A DNA stretch of 64,000 nucleotides from Micromonospora sp. NBRC 110009 (lineage in GTDB: Bacteria > Actinomycetota > Actinomycetes > Mycobacteriales > Micromonosporaceae). The notes beneath the pieces were generated by a model that was not told where the DNA came from, searched no databases, and saw only the letters and a program-made list of their open reading frames with translations. The stretch lies in contig NZ_CP130427.1 of assembly GCF_030518795.1 (NCBI RefSeq), positions 3,224,001-3,288,000 of the forward strand. Direction: 5' to 3'. How positions within the stretch are numbered: position 1 is the stretch's first letter; the number at the start of each line of letters is the position of its first letter. Both the position numbers and the translations under genes were made by a program. This document shows, in pieces, positions 1-9,646 of the stretch.

Positions 1-1
1 C

Positions 2-715
2 GTCGTCGTGATCACGGCCGGCCTGCCCCGCAAGCCGGGCATGAGCCGGATGGACCTGCTCGAGACCAACGCCAAGATCGTCCGTCAGGTCTCCGAGAAC
101 GTCGCCAAGTACGCGCCGAACGCCGTCGTCATCGTCGTCTCCAACCCGCTCGACGAGATGACCGCGCTGGCCCAGCTCGCCACCCAGTTCCCGAAGAACC
201 GGGTGCTCGGCCAGGCCGGCATGCTGGACACCGCCCGGTTCACCAACTTCGTGGCCGAGGCGCTGAACGTGCCGGTGAAGTCGGTGAAGACCCTGACCCT
301 GGGCTCGCACGGCGACACCATGGTCCCGGTCCCCTCGAAGAGCACCGTGGACGGCAAGCCGCTGCGCGACGCCATGCCGGCCGAGCAGATTGAGGAGCTG
401 GTCGTCAAGACCCGCAACGGTGGCGCCGAGGTCGTGGCGCTGCTGAAGACCGGCTCGGCGTACTACGCCCCGTCGGCCGCCGCCGCCCGGATGGCCAAGG
501 CGGTCGCCGAGGACTCCGGCGAGATCCTGCCGGTGTGCGCCTGGGTCGACGGGCAGTACGGCATCTCCGGCGTCTACCTGGGCGTCGAGGCCGAGATCGG
601 CGCCGAGGGCGTCAAGCGGGTCGTCGAGACCGACCTGGACGCCGACGAGTTGGCCGCCCTCAAGGCGGCCGCCGAGGCGGTCCGCGCCAAGCAGGGCGAC
701 GTCGCCAACATGTGA
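2..715 (+). CDS. mdh: malate dehydrogenase, 5'-truncated by the window edge
   Basis: NAD-dependent malate dehydrogenase of the LDH-like type, which interconverts malate and oxaloacetate in the TCA cycle in the cytoplasm. The frame is open from base 2, so about the first 75 residues are missing. Visible are the end of the Rossmann domain (ITAGLPRKPGMSRMDLL), the NPLDEMT segment, GQAGMLDTARF with a substrate-binding Arg, and GSHGDTMVP with the catalytic His. The C-terminal part keeps the usual GISGVYLGVEAEIG strand. Translation stops at TGA 713-715. A strong hairpin follows 14 bases later. With icd about 1 kb away, TCA genes are clustered here. Confidence 0.95.
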   Translation, partial: VVVITAGLPRKPGMSRMDLLETNAKIVRQVSENVAKYAPNAVVIVVSNPLDEMTALAQLATQFPKNRVLGQAGMLDTARFTNFVAEALNVPVKSVKTLTLGSHGDTMVPVPSKSTVDGKPLRDAMPAEQIEELVVKTRNGGAEVVALLKTGSAYYAPSAAAARMAKAVAEDSGEILPVCAWVDGQYGISGVYLGVEAEIGAEGVKRVVETDLDADELAALKAAAEAVRAKQGDVANM

Positions 716-728
716 CCTGAGCACCTCC

Positions 729-767
729 CGAAGGGGCGGGCCCGGCTACCGCCGGCCCGCCCCTTCG
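729..767. terminator. bidirectional hairpin terminator between mdh and the converging hydrolase
   Basis: Perfect 14-bp stem (729-742 with 754-767) around an 11-nt loop. The opposing hydrolase gene has its stop codon (CTA on the plus strand at 746-748) inside the loop, so one structure can end both converging transcripts. There is no long T tract, as is common in high-GC actinomycetes. Confidence 0.75.
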
Positions 768-1582
768 CCGTCCCGCTCCCCGCGGGAGGGGCGGGGGAGG
801 GGGGTGAAGGGGTGGCCCAGGTGGGGGGTGGCGAGCGTGGCCGGGCCGCGGTGGGCGAGGGAGTCCAGGAGGCCGGTGCGGGAGGTGCGGGCCAGTGCGG
901 GGTCCTCCTCGTGGGCGTAGGCGAGGGCCGGGTCGACGAGTTGAAGGGTGTGGACCAGGAGGTCGCCGGTGACCAGCAGGCGGTCGGCGCCGGAGTCGAC
1001 CAGCACGGACTGGTGGCCAGGGGTGTGTCCGGGCGTGGCGAGCAGGCGTACCCCGGGGGTGAGGTCGCGGTCTCCGTCGACCACCCGGAGCTGGCCGGCG
1101 GCGCGCAACGGGCCCAGGAGCCGGGCCGGCAGCTCGGGGTGGAACAACTCCAGCGCGGCCAGCTCGGCGCGCTGCACCAGATGGTCCGCGTTCGGAAAGA
1201 GCGGGCCCGCCCAGCCCACGTGGTCGGTGTGCAGGTGGGTGAGCACCACGGTGCGCACGTCCGCCGGGTCGATGCCGGCGGCGGCCAGTTCCTCGGGGAG
1301 CCGCCCGGGCACCGGCGCCCAGCTCGCCGCGAGCGCCTCGGCCGGGCCGATCCCGGCGTCGACCAGGGTCACCGGCCCGTCCCCGGCACGCAGCGCGAAG
1401 CAGCGGAACGGCAGCCACCAGCGGCCGTCCGGAGTGACCGTCTCGGGGTCCCGCCGGTCCGCCTCCCGCCACTGCGCCGGGGTGGCGTCCGGGAACGCCT
1501 CCTCGCGGGGTTGGAAGAAGGGACCCGCCCCGTCGGGCAGGGCGGTGACCGTGATAGACCCGACCGTGTGAGTCAGCGGCAT
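746..1582 (-). CDS. metallo-beta-lactamase-fold hydrolase
   Basis: Cytoplasmic metallo-beta-lactamase superfamily hydrolase of 278 residues, substrate unknown. The zinc signature HLHTDHVGW is near residue 113, followed by TPGHTPGH, the bridging Asp in GDLLVH, and a final HLGH. The overall spacing resembles AHL-lactonase-like and general MBL hydrolases. I chose the ATG at 1582 (protein MPLTHTVGSITV): the open frame runs on to 1783, but that stretch would overlap the start of icd on the other strand. The gene is divergent from icd and convergent with mdh. No signal peptide is seen. Confidence 0.8.
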   Translation of the reverse strand: MPLTHTVGSITVTALPDGAGPFFQPREEAFPDATPAQWREADRRDPETVTPDGRWWLPFRCFALRAGDGPVTLVDAGIGPAEALAASWAPVPGRLPEELAAAGIDPADVRTVVLTHLHTDHVGWAGPLFPNADHLVQRAELAALELFHPELPARLLGPLRAAGQLRVVDGDRDLTPGVRLLATPGHTPGHQSVLVDSGADRLLVTGDLLVHTLQLVDPALAYAHEEDPALARTSRTGLLDSLAHRGPATLATPHLGHPFTPLPRPSRGERDGEGAGRR

Positions 1583-1666
1583 CCGGGAAGGATGCCACCG
1601 CGGCCCGTCCCGGGCGACCCCGCGTCCGGCGCGGGGTGAGGCCGGCTGGGGAGCCCCGGTCCGTTT

Positions 1667-1684
1667 GCAGTACGCTCGTACTGC
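1667..1684. promoter_or_regulatory. palindrome in the icd/hydrolase divergent promoter region
   Basis: GCAGTAC-GCTC-GTACTGC is a perfect 7-bp inverted repeat with a 4-nt spacer, 35 bases upstream of the icd start. Its position between two divergent genes suggests an operator. The binding protein is unknown. Confidence 0.4.
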
Positions 1685-1718
1685 TTGAGCACGTGTCCCC
1701 CGAGAGGAGCGCCGGCCG

Positions 1719-2936
1719 ATGGCGAAGATCAAGGTAAACAACCCGGTCGTGGAAATCGACGGCGACGAGATGACCCGGATCATCTGGAAGCAGATCCGGG
1801 AGCAGCTGATCCTGCCGTACCTCGACGTCGACCTGCACTACTACGACCTGTCGATCCAGCACCGCGACGCCACCGACGACCAGGTCACCGTCGACGCCGC
1901 CAACGCCATCAAGGAGCACGGCGTCGGCGTCAAGTGCGCCACCATCACCCCGGACGAGGCCCGGGTGGAGGAGTTCGGCCTGAAGAAGATGTGGCGGTCG
2001 CCGAACGGCACCATCCGCAACATCCTCGGCGGCGTCGTCTTCCGTGAGCCGATCATCATGTCCAACGTGCCGCGGCTCGTCCCCGGCTGGACCAAGCCGA
2101 TCATCATCGGCCGGCACGCGCACGGCGACCAGTACAAGGCCACCGACTTCGTCGTCCCCGGCCCGGGCACGGTGACCATCACCTACACCCCGGCCGACGG
2201 CGGCGCGCCGATGGAGATGGAGGTCGCCAACTTCCCCGGCGGCGGCATCGCCATGGGCATGTACAACTTCGACGACTCGATCCGGGACTTCGCCCGCGCC
2301 TCGTTCCGGTACGGCCTGGACCGCGGCTACCCGGTCTACCTGTCGACCAAGAACACCATCCTCAAGGCGTACGACGGCCGGTTCAAGGACATCTTCGCCG
2401 AGGTGTTCGAGAACGAGTTCAAGTCGGAGTTCGACGCCGCCGGCATCACCTACGAGCACCGGCTGATCGACGACATGGTCGCCGCCGCGCTCAAGTGGGA
2501 GGGCGGCTACGTCTGGGCCTGCAAGAACTACGACGGTGACGTGCAGTCCGACACCGTCGCGCAGGGCTTCGGCTCGCTCGGCCTGATGACCTCCGTGCTG
2601 CTCTCCCCGGACGGCCGCACCGTCGAGGCCGAGGCCGCGCACGGCACTGTCACCCGGCACTACCGGCAGTGGCAGAAGGGCGAGAAGACCTCGACCAACC
2701 CGATCGCCTCGATCTACGCCTGGACCCGGGGCCTGGCCCACCGGGGCAAGCTGGACGGCACCCCGGCGGTCACCGAGTTCGCCAACACCCTGGAGCAGGT
2801 CATCGTCGACACCGTCGAGGGCGGCCAGATGACCAAGGACCTCGCGCTGCTCATCTCGCGGGACGCCCCGTGGCTGACCACCGACGAGTTCATGAACGCG
2901 CTCGACGAGAACCTGGCTCGCAAGCTCGCCGCCTGA
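1719..2936 (+). CDS. icd: NADP-dependent isocitrate dehydrogenase
   Basis: Homodimeric NADP-type isocitrate dehydrogenase of the eukaryote-like subfamily (405 residues), converting isocitrate to 2-oxoglutarate and CO2. The sequence opens [20 protein letters not shown], typical of that branch. SPNGTIRN matches the substrate-binding Ser/Asn/Arg segment, and the [24 protein letters not shown] region supplies the metal-binding Asp residues. [12 protein letters not shown] and [12 protein letters not shown] are also conserved. GAGAGGAG about 9-16 bases upstream is the ribosome site. A terminator follows at 2953. Confidence 0.97.
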   Translation: MAKIKVNNPVVEIDGDEMTRIIWKQIREQLILPYLDVDLHYYDLSIQHRDATDDQVTVDAANAIKEHGVGVKCATITPDEARVEEFGLKKMWRSPNGTIRNILGGVVFREPIIMSNVPRLVPGWTKPIIIGRHAHGDQYKATDFVVPGPGTVTITYTPADGGAPMEMEVANFPGGGIAMGMYNFDDSIRDFARASFRYGLDRGYPVYLSTKNTILKAYDGRFKDIFAEVFENEFKSEFDAAGITYEHRLIDDMVAAALKWEGGYVWACKNYDGDVQSDTVAQGFGSLGLMTSVLLSPDGRTVEAEAAHGTVTRHYRQWQKGEKTSTNPIASIYAWTRGLAHRGKLDGTPAVTEFANTLEQVIVDTVEGGQMTKDLALLISRDAPWLTTDEFMNALDENLARKLAA

Positions 2937-2952
2937 TCGTCACCGTCGCACC

Positions 2953-2983
2953 GGAGCCCGTCGGCCGTCGGCCGGCGGGCTCC
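2953..2983 (+). terminator. terminator after icd
   Basis: GGAGCCCGTCGG pairs with CCGGCGGGCTCC (one G-T pair) about 16 nt after the icd stop, leaving a short C/G-rich loop. This is a typical rho-independent stem without a clear U tract. Confidence 0.6.
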
Positions 2984-3030
2984 GTCGTGCCCGGCCGCGT
3001 CACCGCCGGTGGCGCGCCTCGTTGAACAGG

Positions 3031-3129
3031 GTGGACGCGATGCCAGTCCCGTCCACGGAAGGTTGACCCGCGGTCGCCTCGCGGCGCGAGTGCCGACCAG
3101 CAACCTTCCCGGCTGTCGCACACAGCCGG
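3031..3129. ncRNA. candidate structured RNA: three abutting hairpins between icd and galT
   Basis: Three stems lie end to end. Stem 1 is 3031-3037 with 3050-3056 (GTGGACG/CGTCCAC). Stem 2 is 3057-3065 with 3101-3109 (GGAAGGTTG/CAACCTTCC) and encloses GGTCG/CGACC (3072-3076/3094-3098) and CTCG/CGAG (3078-3081/3087-3090). Stem 3 is 3109-3116 with 3122-3129 (CCGGCTGT/ACAGCCGG). No convincing ORF covers the segment. The icd terminator lies upstream and a fourth hairpin (3144-3171) downstream. I do not recognise a known RNA family, and the strand cannot be decided from sequence alone. Confidence 0.4.
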
Positions 3130-3143
3130 CCGTCCCTTCCCTT

Positions 3144-3171
3144 GCGGGGGGCCCTGTCCCGGGCCCCCCGC
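3144..3171. terminator. hairpin at the 3' end of galT
   Basis: GCGGGGGGCCC and GGGCCCCCCGC form a perfect 11-bp stem with a 6-nt loop, 18 bases past the galT stop on the minus strand. It could equally end a plus-strand transcript of the adjacent structured segment. Confidence 0.6.
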
Positions 3172-3188
3172 GCCCTGTTGTGCGGGCG

Positions 3189-4258
<1,070 letters not shown>

Positions 4259-4262
<4 letters not shown>

Positions 4263-5047
4263 TCCGCTCCCTCCGTGGCCGGCACCAGCATCAGCTCGCC
4301 CACCCGGTCCTCCAGTACCCGTCGCGCGTCCGGCGCCAACCGGTCGTCGCTGACCAGCACGTCCGCCGCGTCCAGGCCGACGATCGAGGAGATGCCGACC
4401 GTGCCCCACTTGGTGTGGTCGGCGAGCACGACCAGCCGGTCGGCGGCCGCGACGAGGGCCCGGTCGGTGTCCGCCTCCATCAGGTTCGGGGTGGTGAAGC
4501 CGGCCCGCTCGCTGATCCCGTGCACGCCGAGGAAGAGCAGGTCCAGGTGGAGCGCCCCGAGCGCCGCCACGGCCAGCGGGCCGACCAGCGCGTCGGAGGG
4601 GGTGCGCACCCCGCCGGTCAGCACCACGGTCTGGTCCGGCCGGCCGCCGATGTGCAGGATCTCGGCCACCGGCAGCGAGTTCGTCACCACGGTCAGCCCC
4701 GGCACATCGACCAGGCGGCGGGCCAGCTCGGCGGTGGTCGTGCCGGCGGAGAGGGCGACCGCGGCGCCGGGGCGGACCAGCTGCGCCGCCCGGGCGGCGA
4801 TGGCGGCCTTCTCGGCGGACTGGCGGATCGACTTGGCGTGGAAGCCGGGCTCGTCGGTCGAGCCGGGGCCGGCGAGGGTGGCCCCGCCGTGCACCTTGGC
4901 CAGCAGGCCCTGCTCGTGCAGCGTTTCCAGGTCGCGCCGGATGGTCATGTCGGAGACGCCGAACTCGGCGGCGAGCTGAGTGACCCGTACGCCTCCGGCG
5001 GCGCGGACCCGCTCCAGGATGGCCGCCTGCCGCTGCCGCGCCAGCAC
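4259..5047 (-). CDS. DeoR/GlpR-family transcriptional regulator
   Basis: Sugar-responsive repressor of 262 residues. The N-terminal winged helix (VTQLAAEFGVSDMTIRRDLETL, residues about 20-41) matches the DeoR signature, and the rest is a DeoR C-terminal sensor domain (SAGTTTAELAR, LTGGVR, GISERAGFTTPN, DHTKWG) that usually binds a phosphorylated sugar. The start is GTG 5047 with GGAGGTGA just upstream. It is cotranscribed with galT, so galactose metabolism is the likely regulon. The autoregulatory site is probably the inverted repeat at 5095-5116. Confidence 0.9.
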
Positions 5048-5094
5048 CCGCCGTCACCTCCGGCTTCCTCGACCACGTGCCCACGCGGTCGAAC

Positions 5095-5116
5095 GTGTTC
5101 CAACAAAGATGAACAC
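5095..5116. promoter_or_regulatory. probable DeoR operator upstream of the galT operon
   Basis: GTGTTC-N10-GAACAC is a perfect 6-bp inverted repeat with a one-helical-turn-sized spacer in an AT-richer patch 48 bases upstream of the regulator start. The left half overlaps a second dyad, GAACGTGTTC at 5091-5100. This layout is typical of DeoR-type autoregulation. Confidence 0.5.
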
Positions 5117-5162
5117 TAGCGCGCACCGGCGCACGGCGGAAGGAAGGGGTGGGCATACGCGA

Positions 5163-5196
5163 ACCGCCGCCGTCCCCGGTCCGGGACGGCGGCGGT
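5163..5196 (-). terminator. terminator after the APS-kinase fusion gene
   Basis: A perfect 14-bp stem (5163-5176 with 5183-5196) with a 6-nt loop, 13 bases past the stop of the minus-strand gene that ends at 5209. Confidence 0.7.
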
Positions 5197-5208
5197 CGGC
5201 GGCAGGAA

Positions 5209-6738
5209 TCAGGCGGACTGGAGGCGCGGCTCCACCCAGCCGGTCTCGGTCAGGTGATCCATCACCCGCTGCACCGCCTCCTCGACGGTCAGGTCCGTGG
5301 TGTCCACCACCAGGTCCGCGTCGGTCGGCTCCTCGTACGGGTCGTCGATGCCGGTCATCCCGGTCAGCAGGCCGGCCCGGGCGCGGGCGTACAGGCCCTT
5401 GCGGTCGCGCTGCTCGCAGACCGCCAGCGGAGTCGCGACGTGGACCAGCAGGAAGCCGGCCCCGGCGGCGGTCGCCATCTCCCGGGCGATGAGCCGGGCG
5501 GCCGCGTACGGGGCGATCGGGCAGCAGATGCCCACGCCCCGGTGCCGGGCGATCTCGGCGGCCACCCAGCCGATCCGGCGGACGTTGGCGTCCCGGTCGG
5601 CCTTGCTGAAGCCCAGCCCCGCGGAGAGCTCCCGGCGCACCACGTCCCCGTCGAGCAGGGTGATCGTGCGGTCGCCGCCCTCGCGCAGCAGGTCGGCCAG
5701 GCCGCGGGCGATGGTCGACTTGCCGGAACCGGAGAGGCCGGTCAGGAAGACCACCAGGCCGCGGTGCCGACGCGGCGGGCGAGCCCGGGCCAGCTCCTTC
5801 GCCACCGCCGGCGGGGTGTGCCACTCGGGCAGCGGGAAGCCCCGGTCCAGCAGGTCGTCGATCTCGTCCTGGCGGAGCGCCAGCCGCCGGTTGCGCGGCG
5901 GGATGTCCTCCCGCCAGCGCCACTGCCCGTCCCGGTTGTCGTAGGCCAGCTCCCGGGGCAGCAGCACCCGCAGGCCGGCCCCGGAGAGCATGCCCTCGGT
6001 GGAGAGCAGGTGGGTCACCCCGTACGCCGCGGCGACCCGGGCCCGCAGCAGGGCGTCGCTGATCTCGTCCGGGCGGCGGGCCAGCGGCACCGCCACCAGG
6101 GTGGCCGGGGGCATCCGGTCCCGGGCGGCGAACACGCTGCGCACCAGCGCCTCGGCCGGCACCCCGCCGGTCGCCTCCTCGCCCACCGGGATCAGCACCA
6201 GCAGGTGCGCGCCCAGGGTGCGCGCGGCGTGGGCGATCTGGGCCAGCTGCGGCCGGTGCAGCGGACGGTCGGCGAAGACCCCGAGCACCCGCCCCGGCGG
6301 CAGCAGCGCGCGGATCTCCTCCGGGTCGCGGCGCAGCCGCTGGAACGGCCCGTGGCCGCCGTCGCCCAACCGGCGGACCGCGCCGCCCACGCCGACCACG
6401 CCGGTGCGGACCGGCCAGACGTCGGTCACGTCCATCGCGGCCACCGGGGCGCCCTCGCCGTCGGTGAGCACCAGCGCCCGGCGCAGCGGGTCGTCCAGTT
6501 CCAGCCCGTCGGCCAGCGGCGCCGGCACCTGGAGGGTCACCGGCACCGGCCACGGCGTGCCGTCGGCGAGCCGGCCGCGGCGGCTCAGCGAGGTCAGGTC
6601 GGCGCGGGTCATGAAGCCGGTCAGCGGGGCGTACGCCCCGGTCAGCAGCAACTCCAGATCGGCCAGCTCAGCGGCCCGGAGCGCGTACGTCGGCGCGTCC
6701 CGCAACACGTCCTCGGGCAGCACCCACCCGTTGCTCAT
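5209..6738 (-). CDS. ATP-sulfurylase-like domain fused to adenylylsulfate (APS) kinase
   Basis: A 509-residue fusion. The C-terminal third is an APS kinase making PAPS: P-loop GLSGSGKST near residue 335, DGDVVRRELSAGLGFSKADRDAN, and VCEQRDRKGLYARARAG. The N-terminal two thirds align in outline with PUA and ATP-sulfurylase domains, but the catalytic QTRNPxHRAH motif appears as FADRPLHRPQ and the GRDHAG motif as STEGMLSG. The sulfurylase half is therefore probably inactive or altered. The ATG at 6738 starts MSNGWVLPEDVL; the open frame beyond it looks non-coding. No cysD/cysN or reductase genes are adjacent. Kinase call firm, first-domain activity doubtful. Confidence 0.85.
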   Translation of the reverse strand: MSNGWVLPEDVLRDAPTYALRAAELADLELLLTGAYAPLTGFMTRADLTSLSRRGRLADGTPWPVPVTLQVPAPLADGLELDDPLRRALVLTDGEGAPVAAMDVTDVWPVRTGVVGVGGAVRRLGDGGHGPFQRLRRDPEEIRALLPPGRVLGVFADRPLHRPQLAQIAHAARTLGAHLLVLIPVGEEATGGVPAEALVRSVFAARDRMPPATLVAVPLARRPDEISDALLRARVAAAYGVTHLLSTEGMLSGAGLRVLLPRELAYDNRDGQWRWREDIPPRNRRLALRQDEIDDLLDRGFPLPEWHTPPAVAKELARARPPRRHRGLVVFLTGLSGSGKSTIARGLADLLREGGDRTITLLDGDVVRRELSAGLGFSKADRDANVRRIGWVAAEIARHRGVGICCPIAPYAAARLIAREMATAAGAGFLLVHVATPLAVCEQRDRKGLYARARAGLLTGMTGIDDPYEEPTDADLVVDTTDLTVEEAVQRVMDHLTETGWVEPRLQSA

Positions 6739-6904
6739 CAGACCCCCAACGTCACCGGCCGGTCCACAGTTTCTCAGCCCATCGCCATTCGGTCGAGAGC
6801 GCCACTCCTTCCGCGGGTCCGCGCCCCCCATCCGGGCGGAATCAGGGGCAACCCCGAGCGTTTCCCGGTGCCCGGGCGTGCCCCGCCTTCCTACGCTGTA
6901 CCCC

Positions 6905-7819
6905 GTGACACTGCTCGCGACCGAGTCGCTGACCAAGACGTACGGAGGTCGGGTCACCGCGTTGACCGATCTCACCGTGTCGGTCGAGCCGGGGATCATC
7001 GGGCTGGTCGGCGCGAACGGCGCCGGCAAGTCCACGCTGATCAAGATCCTGCTGGGTCTGCTCGCGCCGACCAGTGGCCGGGTCTCCGTGCTCGGCCTCG
7101 ACCCCACCACCGACCCGGCGGCGGTCCGCGCCCGGGTCGGCTACATGCCCGAGCACGACGCCCTGCCACCGGACCTGTCCGCCGCCGAGCTGGTGACCCA
7201 CCTGGGCCGGATGAGCGGCCTGCCCCGCACGGTCGCCCGGGAGCGGGCCTCCGAGGCGCTGCGCCACGTCGGCCTGCACGAGGAGCGCCACCGCGCCGTC
7301 GGCGGCTACTCCACCGGCATGAAGCAGCGGGTGAAGCTCGCCCAGGCCCTGGTGCACGACCCCGACCTGCTGCTGCTGGACGAGCCGACCAACGGCCTCG
7401 ACCCGGCCGGCCGGGACGCCATGCTCGCCCTCATCCACCGGATCGGCACCGAGTTCGGCATCTCCGTGGTGGTCTGCTCGCACCTGCTCGGCGAGGTCGA
7501 GCGGATCTGCGACACCCTGGTCGCCATCGACGGTGGGCGGCTGCTGCGGGCCGACCGGGTCGCCGCGATGACCTCGGCCACCGACGTGCTGGCCGTCGAG
7601 GTCAGCGAGGGCACCGAGGACCTCGCCGCCCGGCTCGCCGGGCTCGGCCTGCCGGTGTCCCGGGACGGGCGGCTGCTGCTCGTCCCGCTCGCCGACGACG
7701 TCACCTACGACCTGATCCTCGGCGCGGTCGCCGAGCTGGACCTGCCGCTGCACCGGCTGGACCAGCGGCGGCACCGGGTGGCCGAACTCTTCGCCACGAG
7801 GGAGCCCAGCCATGTCTGA
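6905..7819 (+). CDS. ABC transporter ATP-binding protein (ABC-2 exporter, first pair)
   Basis: ATPase subunit of an ABC-2-type exporter, 304 residues. Walker A is GANGAGKST (about residue 38), the signature is YSTGMKQR in place of LSGGQ, Walker B is LLLLDEPTNGLDP, and the H-loop is CSHLL. The short C-terminal extension resembles drug/bacitracin-type exporters. GTG 6905 lies 7 nt after a TACGCT box with no Shine-Dalgarno sequence, so a leaderless transcript is likely. It is the first of four genes linked by overlaps or tiny gaps, ending at 10357. The substrate is unknown. Confidence 0.9.
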   Translation: MTLLATESLTKTYGGRVTALTDLTVSVEPGIIGLVGANGAGKSTLIKILLGLLAPTSGRVSVLGLDPTTDPAAVRARVGYMPEHDALPPDLSAAELVTHLGRMSGLPRTVARERASEALRHVGLHEERHRAVGGYSTGMKQRVKLAQALVHDPDLLLLDEPTNGLDPAGRDAMLALIHRIGTEFGISVVVCSHLLGEVERICDTLVAIDGGRLLRADRVAAMTSATDVLAVEVSEGTEDLAARLAGLGLPVSRDGRLLLVPLADDVTYDLILGAVAELDLPLHRLDQRRHRVAELFATREPSHV

Positions 7820-8693
7820 GCCGACCGGCGTCATCCACGACATCGGCTACCAGCGCTACACCGGGCCGCGGCTGGGCCGCCGGCACGTCCTCGGCGCGCT
7901 CTACGTGCACGGGCTGCGTACCGCCTTCGGGCTGGGCCGGTCCGCCAAGGCGAAGATCTTCCCCTGGCTGGTGATGGGCATCGTGCTGGTGGTGGCCGCC
8001 GGGGTTACCGCGGTCCGGACCCAGACCGGCCAGGTTGTCATGACGTACGCCCAGTTCGCCGACGCGATGAGCTGGCTGGTCATCTTCTTCGTCGCGGTGG
8101 TCGGGCCGGAGCTGGTCTCCCGCGACCTGCTCAGCGGTGTGCTGCCGCTCTACTTCTCCCGCCCGCTGCCGCGTGGCGACTACGCCCTGGCCAAGCTCGG
8201 CGCGCTGGTCAGCGCGCTCTGGCTACTGCTCGGCGCGCCGCAGCTGGTGATGTTCCTCGGGGCGGCGTTCACCACCAAGGACGGGCTGCACGGCGTCTGG
8301 ACCGAGCTGGGCGACCTGCTGCCCGGCCTGCTCTACGCGGCGCTCTGGGCGGTGGTCTTCGCCTCGGTCGGGCTGCTGATCGCCTCGCTCACCGGCAAGC
8401 GGGCGTTCGCGGCCGGCGGCATCGTGGCCGTGTTCCTGATGACCGCCCCGATCGTCGGCATCCTGTCGATCATGCCGTCCCGGACGGTCAACGAGCTGGC
8501 GATGCTCGGTTCGCCCACCGCCCTGATCCACGCCGTCGGCGAGTACACCCTCGGCGACCTGCTCGTTCCCAACGGGCAGACCGATTATCAGATCGGCGGC
8601 TTCGGGCCGGTCTACGTGGCCGCCGCCGTGCTGCTGGTGGCCGGCTGCGTCGCCCTGCTGCTGCTGCGATACCGGAAGGTGGCCACCCGATGA
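7812..8693 (+). CDS. ABC-2 type permease (first pair)
   Basis: Membrane subunit of 293 residues. Hydrophobic helices alternate with short loops: roughly 55-75 (VMGIVLVVAAGVTAV), 90-110, 140-165, 178-200, 208-226, and a final one at 265-285. YFSRPLPRGDYALAKL is typical of the ABC-2 cytoplasmic coupling loop. Its ATG overlaps the end of the ATPase gene by 8 nt and its stop overlaps the next ATPase gene by 4 nt, so the four genes are one operon. A tightly linked second ATPase/permease pair suggests one heteromeric exporter or two related ones. Confidence 0.87.
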   Translation: MSEPTGVIHDIGYQRYTGPRLGRRHVLGALYVHGLRTAFGLGRSAKAKIFPWLVMGIVLVVAAGVTAVRTQTGQVVMTYAQFADAMSWLVIFFVAVVGPELVSRDLLSGVLPLYFSRPLPRGDYALAKLGALVSALWLLLGAPQLVMFLGAAFTTKDGLHGVWTELGDLLPGLLYAALWAVVFASVGLLIASLTGKRAFAAGGIVAVFLMTAPIVGILSIMPSRTVNELAMLGSPTALIHAVGEYTLGDLLVPNGQTDYQIGGFGPVYVAAAVLLVAGCVALLLLRYRKVATR

Positions 8694-9643
8694 CCACGAT
8701 CAGCGCGGAGGTGGCGGCCCCGGCCACGCCCGCCGCCACCCTCGACCTCGCCGGCGTCTCCCGCTGGTACGGCAACGTGGTGGCGGTCAACGACGTCACC
8801 ATGCGGCTCGGGCCGGGGGTGACCGGCCTGCTCGGGCCGAACGGCGCCGGGAAGACCACTCTGCTGCACATGATGGCCGGTTTCCTCGCCCCGTCCCGGG
8901 GCGCGGTCACCCTGGACGGCGCGCCCACCTGGCGCAACCCGGGTGTCTACCGCCGGCTGGGCCTGGTCAGCGAGCGGGAGGCGGTGCACGCCTTCCTCAC
9001 CGCGTACGAGTTCGTGCTGGCCAGCGCGAAGCTGCACCGGCTGCCCGATCCGGAGGCGGCGGCCCGCCGGGCGATCGACCTGGTCGAGATGGCGGACGCG
9101 CAGGACCGGCGGATCGGCACGTACTCGAAGGGCATGCGGCAGCGCACCCGGGTGGCCGCCGCCCTGGTGCACGACCCGCAGGTGCTGCTCCTCGACGAGC
9201 CGTTCAACGGGATGGATCCGCGGCAGCGGCTGCACATGATGGCCCTGCTGCACCGGCTCGGCGACGCCGGCCGGACCATCCTGTTCAGCTCGCACATCCT
9301 GGAGGAGGTCGAGCAGGTCTCCGGCACCGTGCAGGTGATGGTCGCCGGCCGGCTGGCCGCCTCCGGCGACTACCGGACCATCCGCCGGCTGATGACCAAC
9401 CGCCCGCACGTTTTCCGGGTGCGCTCCACCGACGACCGGGCCCTCGCGGTCGCGCTGATCGCCGAGGAGTCGGTGACCGGGGTGGAGCTGGGCCGGGAGG
9501 GGCTGACCGTCCGGGCCGGCGACTACGGCGCCTTCACCCGGGCGCTGCCCAAGATCGCGCTGGCCCGGGGCGTCCGGGTCCGGTCGCTGACGCCCGAGGA
9601 CGAATCCCTGGAGAGCGTCTTCTCCTACCTGGTGGGGAGCTGA
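8690..9643 (+). CDS. ABC transporter ATP-binding protein (ABC-2 exporter, second pair)
   Basis: Second ATPase of the export operon, 317 residues. Walker A is GPNGAGKTT, the signature is YSKGMRQR, Walker B is VLLLDEPFNGMDP, and the switch His is in SSHIL. The N-terminal 20 residues (ISAEVAAPATPAATLDL) are a short Ala/Thr-rich lead before the fold. The start overlaps the upstream permease by 4 nt (ATGA). It differs enough from the first ATPase to be an old duplicate rather than a recent copy. Confidence 0.9.
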   Translation: MTTISAEVAAPATPAATLDLAGVSRWYGNVVAVNDVTMRLGPGVTGLLGPNGAGKTTLLHMMAGFLAPSRGAVTLDGAPTWRNPGVYRRLGLVSEREAVHAFLTAYEFVLASAKLHRLPDPEAAARRAIDLVEMADAQDRRIGTYSKGMRQRTRVAAALVHDPQVLLLDEPFNGMDPRQRLHMMALLHRLGDAGRTILFSSHILEEVEQVSGTVQVMVAGRLAASGDYRTIRRLMTNRPHVFRVRSTDDRALAVALIAEESVTGVELGREGLTVRAGDYGAFTRALPKIALARGVRVRSLTPEDESLESVFSYLVGS

Positions 9644-9646
9644 CCC

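Noticed and set aside
660..2741. Very long minus-strand open frame opposite icd and the hydrolase
   Set aside because: Low-complexity Arg/Gly/Pro/Val content typical of antisense shadows in high-GC DNA; icd and the hydrolase have clear family motifs.
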